From Flavobacterium terrisoli (GTDB lineage Bacteria; Bacteroidota; Bacteroidia; Flavobacteriales; Flavobacteriaceae): a DNA stretch of 64,000 nucleotides. A program made the position numbers and the translations under genes. The stretch lies in assembly GCF_030167905.1 (NCBI RefSeq), contig NZ_JARGNA010000001.1:372001-436000 (forward strand), in the 5' to 3' direction. The notes beneath the pieces were generated by a model, which worked only from the letters and a program-made list of their open reading frames with translations, was not told the DNA's origin and searched no databases. Positions 8,101-15,037 of this stretch are shown piece by piece; the stretch's first letter is position 1; every line of letters begins with the position of its first letter.

Positions 8101-9243
8101 GTTGAGATTTTAAATGAGGAGTTTATAATTATTAAAGAGATTAAATCAAAAATAGAAGGTAGCGACAAAATAAAAGTAAAGGAGGAACAGAAGGAGTTTT
8201 TGTGTCAATGGTGTTTAGAAGTATCAAAAGACATTGATTTTAATAAAATAATGAAGCGAATAGATGATTCTCGTTTTAGTTTGCTCAAAGATTATGAAAG
8301 GCTGAAAACAGTTTTGTTTTTTATGATAGAACTGGATATTAATTTACCACAACAGTTCATGCTAGACAGTATTGAGTTTTTTGATGTAGATAAATCAAAT
8401 GTTGAAGACAATAATTTGGACATATTAAAAGGCAGAATTAAAAATATTGATGTGTTCAATCAGAGAATTGTAGAAAACCTTTTGAATAAACAATTAGTGT
8501 TCTTTTCATTAAATAAGCACATACAATATGCTCTTGATAATAGTTTAGTTGAAACATTTTCAAAAATCAGGGAATGCTTTTTAATTGATGGACTGATTTA
8601 TAATTCAGACAGTCAACTTTCACAATATATAAAACTGACTAGTGATACTGATTTATTAGTTGAACTTTGTATCGACGTGAAGAGTCATGTATGTTGGTCA
8701 TCAATTAAGATTTTAATGGATTTAGGTATTCATAAGGAATTATGCATAGAAAAAGCAATTGAATATCTTGAGTTAGAGATGGATGATGAGAAGCGATATT
8801 ATTATTCGAACGCACTTGCAATTTTATTTGAGTCAAACTCGTTGGAGGCATTGAAATATCTTGAATACTTTCTGAATATTGATAGTGTACCGTCACTAAA
8901 AGAAAGTTCTTTTGCAAATTATGATATAATAGAGGATTATAACATTTTAGAAGAGTTATTCAATAAAATTTATTTGGAAGATAGAAATAAAATTGGATTT
9001 AGTGGAGTTAGCAATTTTCTTAAAATATACATATCAAATTTAGCAAGGACTACAGAAGGATATGAAAAAATAATTGCTAAACTGAATGAGATAAAAAATA
9101 AAATAGTCAATATAGAAACAGACAATGGTTTGTTTTATATAAATCTTTTAATAGATGATTGTCGAGACAACTACATTAATTCAAAATCTAAAGCACTAAA
9201 TTTTGATGATGCTCTAACTAAAATTGAAGAGATTTTAAGTTAA
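5125..9243 (+). CDS. NACHT/STAND NTPase with N-terminal restriction-endonuclease-like domain
   Basis: A 1372-aa protein from ATG 5125 (MTSQGKGKSFEIL); a GTG nine bases upstream is also possible. Residues 1-100 look like a PD-(D/E)xK (Mrr-like) nuclease: Asp44 in YGFDVGF and Glu64-x-Lys66 in IFIECKNY. Residues ~235-400 form a NACHT-type P-loop NTPase, with Walker A GEPGSGKTT (242-250) and Walker B LLDGFDEFE (301-309). The remaining ~900 residues are helical and repeat-like, as expected for the sensing arm of STAND proteins. The architecture of effector, NTPase and sensor is that of Avs/bNACHT anti-phage proteins, which recognise a phage product and then activate the nuclease. It is a single-gene locus with much lower GC than the core genes here, suggesting transfer. 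The defence role is inferred. Confidence 0.75.
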   Translation: MTSQGKGKSFEILTEEFFLSLFEQLKIQVNNNWIQKAGYQYGFDVGFEVAILKDDIFKRGIFIECKNYEKSILEQSQLHTKLLQFDRSDYEKRNSIFIFLSPKIDLSKCTQDSNPKQLEDYFNRKSDFKTLILTPNNNIKDILSLEKEIFTKVYGDDLFIEPDEESKNKIFEYFNILLFSKGEIPNFSEVSQREIYLKEASIVDNDVLYIKRALKRNKFSFFQDDKSLLELIKDENIILLLGEPGSGKTTELINLSKYFEKNISDLGVTPIFINLSNKDRFEDISDLMPVDWKANNRIVILLDGFDEFEFKSVLSEQIKRLLENKEISFKIVISCRTYAYNEELSQLEPAKFYLDGFTTAQSMKLLNGKFGLPVEVYDKIEKDKFKDILEDPFMLNLLGIYYTSHNIIPDSVFEIYENIKGGMPADEIEMYKIFALILELTKNTSIEKAELRSLFGLGYNKLINLKFIQKSFDKRSFKFIHKNYQEYFAALALSELSYDRIIDFIVIKGTNKTHQSLFNTITFLINIVEIDKYNLLVEWLKANDRELLFKADKNRIENIRVEIFREYFETECIDKTFWITNNKTLTVKEIADFGDCVENFDYLNRIVNNDKNHYRVIISALELLSFFTVPLDRRDDFKQELLCLLKSESISDAIKAHVVSCINDQMFCDEDIEYLHKIFEIFKAETSKQINIELLSLLKDYKPIDDFFWYIKDEFLRDKRILPRVEKDDVMRGNSWKLEKLIIRLKSSSNFIFFAKFYFDETTNSYTDNRFAEDIIEKCLFFESEESDFLVRLLSSFEDKEKYYLRETLLKALILKSSINSQIESFKYLIENFTFNNVGYFLASITTEKTINIVIDKFKDGSLDSDNLDFFRNVIANHGNRKLAGEFNSIMIENEFTFKHDFLLEREFEEQKMEFENKPQDNFDKLFNKPQLLSEIQVIFGEYGNSVKPERMREIDMAWYEKNGHGNRIDIAYSLLSRLVYKEKREITYDDVVEILNEEFIIIKEIKSKIEGSDKIKVKEEQKEFLCQWCLEVSKDIDFNKIMKRIDDSRFSLLKDYERLKTVLFFMIELDINLPQQFMLDSIEFFDVDKSNVEDNNLDILKGRIKNIDVFNQRIVENLLNKQLVFFSLNKHIQYALDNSLVETFSKIRECFLIDGLIYNSDSQLSQYIKLTSDTDLLVELCIDVKSHVCWSSIKILMDLGIHKELCIEKAIEYLELEMDDEKRYYYSNALAILFESNSLEALKYLEYFLNIDSVPSLKESSFANYDIIEDYNILEELFNKIYLEDRNKIGFSGVSNFLKIYISNLARTTEGYEKIIAKLNEIKNKIVNIETDNGLFYINLLIDDCRDNYINSKSKALNFDDALTKIEEILS

Positions 9244-9288
9244 TGAATAATTTATTTGCAGTTGCTACAAACTGCTGTTAAGCAAAGT

Positions 9289-10119
9289 TTATTTTTTCTG
9301 TTCAGCCTCTATTTTCAAAATGAAATTTTCAAAATCTTTCAAATCTGTATGTTGATATGTAATTCTTTCAGAAGTTTCTCCGCTAAATTCAAATAATTTT
9401 CGTTCTCCTATCTCTACGTGAAACTTATATCTTTCATTTTCGTCAAAAACAAGAATTTTTATTTTTTCAATATCTTGACGAAAGAATTTTTCAATTAATA
9501 GCATATAACATAATTCTCCTTTGAGATTGTAATATGGAACTTTGACTGTTCCTTCTATTTTGTAATCGTCATATTCTACTACGACCTTGCCTTTTGCAAA
9601 CGGATCTTTAGTTTTGTTTCTGTCAGTATTGTATTTTTTGCCTGATTGTGGATATAATGAATGAATTATTTTTGAGCCTTTATAAAGAATTAAATTTGTT
9701 TTTTCTTCTGTCTCACCATCAAAATAATAGTTTCCTTGATACTTCTCAAATTTATCGGCATCATCATGAATGTTTTCCGAAATAAAGTTTTCAGGCGAAT
9801 ATATTTTATCAGCTATTTCAGAGTATTTCATGGGAGGAATATTTTCAGGAAACTTACTTTGTGCTTGAAATGCTGAACCATCTTTATTTGAATATCGATG
9901 GATTGACCAATAATTATGTCTTGCACGAATATGTTCATGTCCAGTTTCTAGATTTCCTTTAATTAAGATTAAACCTTTATTTGATACACAAATGATTTGT
10001 GTAAAGCTATGTTTTGAAGACATCATTACTCGAACACTTGTTCCGTATCTAAACATTGGGTCTGTTCTAGCTTCTTTTTCAATTTCTTGAATTTCAATCT
10101 CTGTCAAAATTCGATTCAT
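9289..10119 (-). CDS. Hypothetical protein, possible BECR-type RNase toxin fold
   Basis: A 276-aa protein without signal peptide or membrane segment. The segment around residues 55-100 (GHEHIRARHNYWS, then SKFPENIPPMKYSEIADKIY) has the His-I-xx-RH pattern followed by a helix seen in phage-associated Barnase/EndoU/ColicinD/RelE-like nucleases. A later NLILYKGSKIIHSLYPQSG strand pair would fit such a fold. This is pattern reading only. It converges with the NACHT gene (45-bp gap) and follows the XRE regulator on the same strand, 227 bp apart with a terminator between, so it probably has its own promoter. Otherwise unknown. Confidence 0.4.
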   Translation of the reverse strand: MNRILTEIEIQEIEKEARTDPMFRYGTSVRVMMSSKHSFTQIICVSNKGLILIKGNLETGHEHIRARHNYWSIHRYSNKDGSAFQAQSKFPENIPPMKYSEIADKIYSPENFISENIHDDADKFEKYQGNYYFDGETEEKTNLILYKGSKIIHSLYPQSGKKYNTDRNKTKDPFAKGKVVVEYDDYKIEGTVKVPYYNLKGELCYMLLIEKFFRQDIEKIKILVFDENERYKFHVEIGERKLFEFSGETSERITYQHTDLKDFENFILKIEAEQKK

Positions 10120-10290
10120 AGATTGTCGTCTAAATTAGTGGAATCGTTCATAAACTTTTGCGGAACTCGTTTATATGTCTCATGCAATCATTTTAATCCA
10201 ACTTGTTTAAACAGACTGTTCTGCTTAAAATGAGATTTTGGTTCTTTCAAATATAAATTATTCCTTTTAATGTTTTCGTTTTGTAATATG

Positions 10291-10317
10291 AAAAAACCTC
10301 CCGGATGAGAGGTTTTG
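10291..10317 (-). terminator. Terminator of the XRE regulator gene
   Basis: A stem AAAACCTC / GAGGTTTT with an 8-nt loop, flanked by A and T runs, 30 bp past the regulator's stop. Confidence 0.75.
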
Positions 10318-10346
10318 AAATGTGGCTTTGAAAATATAATTGTGAC

Positions 10347-10739
10347 TTATTTATTTAGCAGCTTTTCTAAATAAGCCACTTTATCTTTTTCTGCTTCAAC
10401 TAATCGCTCATACAATTCTACTACTTTGTCCAAAGGATTAAAATTACAAGTGTTATTTTGTCCTATTGGTCCTTGATTTATACTATTATCGCTGAAATTA
10501 TTAAAGAAATTAATAACTAATTCATCAGAGAAATTCTTTATTGCCTCAACACTTACGCCAAGTGCTTCTGCGATTAGCTGTAATTTATCCTCCTCAATGG
10601 TTTCGCTGTTTTCAATGTTGGAAATGGTCTGCTGGCTCACGCCAATAGCCATAGCGAGGGCTTCCTGCTTCATTTCGCGGAGTTCGCGGATGCGTGAGAT
10701 GTTGCGACCGATGTGTTTTGGTTTGCTAGTTGTTTCCAT
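10347..10739 (-). CDS. XRE-family helix-turn-helix regulator
   Basis: A 130-aa DNA-binding protein. Residues ~10-65 form a Cro/C1-type HTH (IRELREMKQEALAMAIGVSQ, then QTISNIENS). The C-terminal ~30 residues (DKVVELYERLVEAEKDKVAY) are a coiled coil for dimerisation. A linker rich in Asn and Gly joins them. This layout is common in stand-alone Bacteroidota regulators. It has its own terminator (10291-10317) and lies upstream of the 276-aa gene. It might regulate the accessory genes nearby, but no operator could be identified. Confidence 0.85.
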   Translation of the reverse strand: METTSKPKHIGRNISRIRELREMKQEALAMAIGVSQQTISNIENSETIEEDKLQLIAEALGVSVEAIKNFSDELVINFFNNFSDNSINQGPIGQNNTCNFNPLDKVVELYERLVEAEKDKVAYLEKLLNK

Positions 10740-10819
10740 ATTTCAAATATAGGAAAAGTTTTTTTTGAGGAGTATTCAAATAGGTATAAAATTGTATGTC
10801 AAAATAGGAAAGATGGGAG

Positions 10820-10934
10820 CTGCCTGTCGGCAGGGATGAAAGAGGCAAGAATCAAGAGAAAAGAAAATAGAATATAGAGAATGGAGGGAACCACCCCGAC
10901 CTGCGGTCACCCCTCCTTGAAAAGGAGGGGAGCC
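10820..10934. repeat. Dispersed-type intergenic repeat with two palindromes
   Basis: Between the XRE gene and the first histidine kinase lies a non-coding stretch with CTGCC-TGTC-GGCAG (10820-10833). It also has a 52-bp unit (10883-10934), GGAGGGAACCACCCC..., ending in the inverted repeat CCCTCCTT-GAA-AAGGAGGG. This kind of unit is familiar as a dispersed intergenic repeat in Bacteroidota genomes. An ORF can be read through it but has no coding character. Confidence 0.5.
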
Positions 10935-10956
10935 ATAAAGATATTTGTAGAAATTT

Positions 10957-12990
10957 CTAGTTGAAATCGTACATTGGAATTGTGATATTGATTGAAGAAC
11001 CGGAATTTGGTTTTGAGGCAATGCTGAATTTTCCTTTTAGGGTTTTTACACGTTGCTCCATGTTTTTTAAACCGATTCCTTTTGCGGAGGTGTCTTTGTT
11101 GAAACCAATGCCATCATCGGCGATTGAGAGAGTGATGGTGGCATTGTTTACCTTAATATTTATTGATGCCATTTTTGCCTGAGCGTGTTTGTTAATGTTA
11201 TGGCAGGCTTCCTGGATGATGCGGTATACATTCATTTTTGTGCTACTTGAAATACTATTCCAGTCGATAGTGCTGTTTGTTTCGATTGTGAATGAGGTAT
11301 TGACAGTTTTATTCTGTTCTTCAACAAAGTCTTTAAGTAGCTTGGCAAAGCTATCTGGTTGGTCAAAGACCTCCTGATTTAAATCGTGGGCAATGTTCCT
11401 AATCTCTTTTTCGATATTCTGAATTTCGTTTATATGCGTAAGGCATTTATCGATGGTGTTTTTATCGCGATTGATTGATAGTATGGAAAGGAGTAGTCGT
11501 GTGCTTGCCAGTTTATTCATGACACCATCGTGGAGCTCCAGACTGATGCGGTTTTTTTCGATCTGTCGCGCTTCTTCTTCCTTGCTTTTTTGGGTTAGCA
11601 TCAGTTGGTAAATCTCTTCATTGGCGTTTTGCTGGGTTTGTTGCAGGCGAAGTTCTTTGTGTTTTATACGTTGACGGGCAATAATAAAAATGAGTACTGT
11701 GATGAAGAGAAGGGTAAGTGCAATGGCAATTACAAGAGATCTTTGTTTGAGGGCGGTATTTTTTTCGGCGGTTACTGCATCTGTCTCCAATTGTATCTTA
11801 AAGTATTGGTTTCGGGCCGTTCTTTCGGCAAAAAGGAGACTATCATTGAGGCGATGGTATTCCTGAATGTATTTTGGTGCTTTTTTTGGATTGATACTGC
11901 CTGCATTGGTTAATGCGGTTAAGTAATAGTAGGGCGCATCAGCTTCTTTTGACAATCTTACTGCTGATTCTGCGTGAATGTTTGCTTTTAGGCTATCATT
12001 TTTCTTTATATAATATTCAGACAGATATACATCACTAACAGCGCTTTCGTTTGTTATCCCGTGGCTGTCAAATATTTTTTTAGATTCCTCAAACAGATAT
12101 GGGAGTTCCTCAAATTTGTCAGTCTTTAAATAGCAATAGCCTAAATTATTGGACAGATAAGCATATATTTCGATGTCTTTATGTTTTAAGTCTTTTTCTT
12201 TCAACCCCAAATTGAAATATTTAATAGCCTCTCTATATTTTTTTTGAACCCGGTATACATTGCCAATGTTGTTTAAGCAAGTCGCCATGTGGCTGAAATT
12301 TTTTCTCTTAAGATTATTTTTTCTGGCTAAGGTTAAAGCGCTTTCGAAAGCAGCGATAGCTTTTTCATATTGATTTAAATTATGATTAGCATTTCCAATA
12401 CTAACCAATAAGTAAAATTGTTTATTAATATTATTTACTTTCTTAAAATATTGATATGCTTTTTCAGAACTCAATTCAGCACCAAGATTATCATCCAATT
12501 TGAATTGTACATGAGCCATAAATGAATTTGTATAAGCAAGGCCTTCTACATCTTTTGTTTTTTTATATAATTTTACGGCCTGTAAATAACTATAAAAGGC
12601 AGAATCATAGACAGCATTCCTAAAATAATAAGCTCCTTTGTATCTGTAGTATCTTGCTAAACCCAAAGTGTCATTCTGTTCTGAAATCTTTATGTAATAT
12701 TGAGATGCATATTTGTTGAATTTAGGCCAATCTTGGGCATAAGAATAGTTGTAGGTGACTGAATGCAAATACTCCCTCGTTAAACTATCATTCTTCTTTA
12801 AATCCATAAAGGATACTGCCTTATCATTATACTTTATCTTTTTGTCAAAAGCCAAAGTATCATTGCCTGCCAAAGCAAGGTATTTTTGAATGGAGTCGTT
12901 TGTTGTAGCGTTTTTTTTATCCGCTGTTGTAGTATTACAACCGAAGAAAATTATAATTGCAAATAATAAAAAAACAGCACATTTGTTCAT
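10957..12990 (-). CDS. TPR lipobox sensor histidine kinase 1
   Basis: A 677-aa sensor kinase. I chose ATG 12988-12990 (MNKCAVFLLF) because it places a signal with lipobox FFGC at the N-terminus; an in-frame start 11 codons upstream would spoil it. Residues ~60-400 are TPR-like helical repeats, predicted extracytoplasmic. One membrane segment follows (SLVIAIALTLLFITVLIFII), then a coiled coil and a HisKA_3 dimerisation domain with phospho-acceptor His487 (ELHDGVMNKL). A HATPase domain follows (NINKH, DDGIGF, KGIGLKNM). It is the last of three tandem paralogues, 16 bp after the second, and is likely in one operon with the regulators upstream. The ligand is unknown. Confidence 0.85.
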   Translation of the reverse strand: MNKCAVFLLFAIIIFFGCNTTTADKKNATTNDSIQKYLALAGNDTLAFDKKIKYNDKAVSFMDLKKNDSLTREYLHSVTYNYSYAQDWPKFNKYASQYYIKISEQNDTLGLARYYRYKGAYYFRNAVYDSAFYSYLQAVKLYKKTKDVEGLAYTNSFMAHVQFKLDDNLGAELSSEKAYQYFKKVNNINKQFYLLVSIGNANHNLNQYEKAIAAFESALTLARKNNLKRKNFSHMATCLNNIGNVYRVQKKYREAIKYFNLGLKEKDLKHKDIEIYAYLSNNLGYCYLKTDKFEELPYLFEESKKIFDSHGITNESAVSDVYLSEYYIKKNDSLKANIHAESAVRLSKEADAPYYYLTALTNAGSINPKKAPKYIQEYHRLNDSLLFAERTARNQYFKIQLETDAVTAEKNTALKQRSLVIAIALTLLFITVLIFIIARQRIKHKELRLQQTQQNANEEIYQLMLTQKSKEEEARQIEKNRISLELHDGVMNKLASTRLLLSILSINRDKNTIDKCLTHINEIQNIEKEIRNIAHDLNQEVFDQPDSFAKLLKDFVEEQNKTVNTSFTIETNSTIDWNSISSSTKMNVYRIIQEACHNINKHAQAKMASINIKVNNATITLSIADDGIGFNKDTSAKGIGLKNMEQRVKTLKGKFSIASKPNSGSSINITIPMYDFN

Positions 12991-13006
12991 GTAGTCAATA
13001 TAAAGT

Positions 13007-15028
13007 TTATAGAGGAATAGCAATATTTATTGAAGTAGTTGCATTGGTTTGCGCACTAATGCTAAACTTTCCCTTTAAGAGTTTTACCCGGTGCTTCATA
13101 TTTTTTAGTCCGATGCCTTTTGTGGAATCGGAAGGATTGAAACCGATACCATCATCGGTAATTGAAAGATTAATGTTGTCATTGTCAATGAGAATACTGA
13201 TTGTGGCTTTTTTAGCTTTTGCGTGTTTGTTGATATTATGAGAGGCCTCCTGGATGATGCGATACAGATTCATTTTCTTACTGCCGGAGACGATATTCCA
13301 ATCGATAGTGCCTTTTGTTTTGAGTGTGAATGTTGTATTGGCGGTTTTATTTTGTTCAGCAACAAAGTCTTCCAATAATTTGCCGAAGCTATTTGGTTGG
13401 TCAAAGACCTCATGATTTAAATCGTGGGCAATGTTTCTAATCTCTTTTTCGATATCCTGTATTTCGTTTATATGCGTAAGGCATTTATCGATGGTGTTTT
13501 TATCGCGGTTGATAGACAGTATGGAAAGGTGTAGTCGTGTGCTTGCCAGTTTATTCATGACACCGTCGTGTAAATCCTGACCGATGCGTTTTTTCTCGAT
13601 TTGACGTGCTTGCTCTTCCTTGCTTTTTTGGGTAAGCATGAGTTGGTAAATCTCTTCATTGGCATTTTGCTGTGCCTGCTGCAGTCGAAGCTCTTTTTGT
13701 TTTATACGTTGACGGGCAATGATAAAAATGAGCACTGTGATGAAGAGAAGTGTAAGTGCAATAGCTACTACGATGGATCGCTGTTTGAGTGCTGTATTTT
13801 TTTCTGCGGTTACTTCATCAGTCTCCAACTGTATTTTATAGTACTGGTTTCGGGCCGTTCTTTCGGCAAAAAGGAGACTGTCATTAAGGCGATGGTATTC
13901 TTGAATGTACTTTGGTGCTTTTTTCGGATTTATACTTCCTGCGTTAGTTAAAGCAGTAACGTAATAATAGGGAGCATCGGCTTCTTTTGCCAATTTTAAA
14001 GCTGATTCTGCGTAAAGATTTGCTTTTAAAGTATCTTTTCGATTTAAATAAACCTCGGATAGATAAATATCAGAAATCGCGCTTTCATTTTTTATGCCCA
14101 GACTGTCAAATATTTTTTTAGATTGTTCAAATAATTTGAGGAGTTTATTATTTTTATTGGTCTTTAAATAGCAATAGCCCAAATTGTTTAATAAATAGGC
14201 ATATAGTTCAGGGTCACTATGTGCTATATTCTTTTCTTGTAAACCTAATTTAAAATAGTAAATAGCGGTCTTATATTTTTTTTGAACCCGGTATGTGTTT
14301 CCAATATTATTTAAACAAGTTCCAATGTAGCTGTAATTTTTTTTCTTAAGATTATTTCTTCTGGCTAAGGATAATGCACTTTTAAAAGCACTGATAGCTT
14401 TTTCATATTGATTTAAATTATGATTAGCATTTCCAATATTAATCAGTGACAAAAATTGGCCTATTATATTATTTGTTTTTTTAGAATGTTGATATGCTTT
14501 TTCAGCACTTAATTCAGAGCCTAGATTGTCATCTAGTTTAAATTGAACATCAGCCATACTTGAATAAAGATTAGCGAGACCGTTCTCATTTTTTATTTTT
14601 TTATACATCTTTTCAGATTTTAAAAAATTATAGAAAGCAGAGTCAAAAATCATTTTTCTACTACAGTAAAATCCATTATATTTATAATGTCTCGCTAGCC
14701 CCAAAGTGTCTTTTGCTTCTGTCACTTTTTTGAAAAAATAGACGGAGTTTTTTTTAAAACTTGACCAATTCTTAGTAGACAAGGAGTAATAAACAACCAA
14801 ACTCAAATATTCCCTAGTCAAACTATCATTTTTCTTTAAATCCAAAAAAGACGCTGCCTTTTCATTATATTTTATTCTTTTAGCAAAATCTAAAGTATCA
14901 TTACCAGCCAAAGCGAGGTATTTTTGAATTGAGTCGTTGTTGGCAGAGGTATTTTTATCAGTCGATTTAGTGTTACAACCATAGAAGATTATAAACAGCA
15001 GTAATAGAAATCCAATTCTTTTCTTCAT
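13007..15028 (-). CDS. TPR lipobox sensor histidine kinase 2
   Basis: A 673-aa paralogue of the neighbours, with the same order of parts. These are a lipobox (FYGC, about Cys18), TPR repeats with NLNQYEKAISAFKSAL-type helices, one membrane segment, and HisKA_3 (DLHDGVMNKLAS). The HATPase domain has DDGIGF. Its kinase half is very close to kinase 1 at the DNA level: 13461-13507 and 11423-11469 are 47 identical bases. The sensor halves differ more, especially at the N-terminal end. It starts 9 bp after the stop of kinase 3. In HisKA_3 systems such kinases usually phosphorylate LuxR/NarL-type regulators, and one is encoded at 17451-18107. Confidence 0.85.
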   Translation of the reverse strand: MKKRIGFLLLLFIIFYGCNTKSTDKNTSANNDSIQKYLALAGNDTLDFAKRIKYNEKAASFLDLKKNDSLTREYLSLVVYYSLSTKNWSSFKKNSVYFFKKVTEAKDTLGLARHYKYNGFYCSRKMIFDSAFYNFLKSEKMYKKIKNENGLANLYSSMADVQFKLDDNLGSELSAEKAYQHSKKTNNIIGQFLSLINIGNANHNLNQYEKAISAFKSALSLARRNNLKKKNYSYIGTCLNNIGNTYRVQKKYKTAIYYFKLGLQEKNIAHSDPELYAYLLNNLGYCYLKTNKNNKLLKLFEQSKKIFDSLGIKNESAISDIYLSEVYLNRKDTLKANLYAESALKLAKEADAPYYYVTALTNAGSINPKKAPKYIQEYHRLNDSLLFAERTARNQYYKIQLETDEVTAEKNTALKQRSIVVAIALTLLFITVLIFIIARQRIKQKELRLQQAQQNANEEIYQLMLTQKSKEEQARQIEKKRIGQDLHDGVMNKLASTRLHLSILSINRDKNTIDKCLTHINEIQDIEKEIRNIAHDLNHEVFDQPNSFGKLLEDFVAEQNKTANTTFTLKTKGTIDWNIVSGSKKMNLYRIIQEASHNINKHAKAKKATISILIDNDNINLSITDDGIGFNPSDSTKGIGLKNMKHRVKLLKGKFSISAQTNATTSINIAIPL

Positions 15029-15037
15029 GTAGCCAAT

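Noticed and set aside
10776..11021. 81-aa minus-strand ORF
   Set aside because: It reads through the dispersed repeat and into the kinase 1 stop region in another frame; no coding character.
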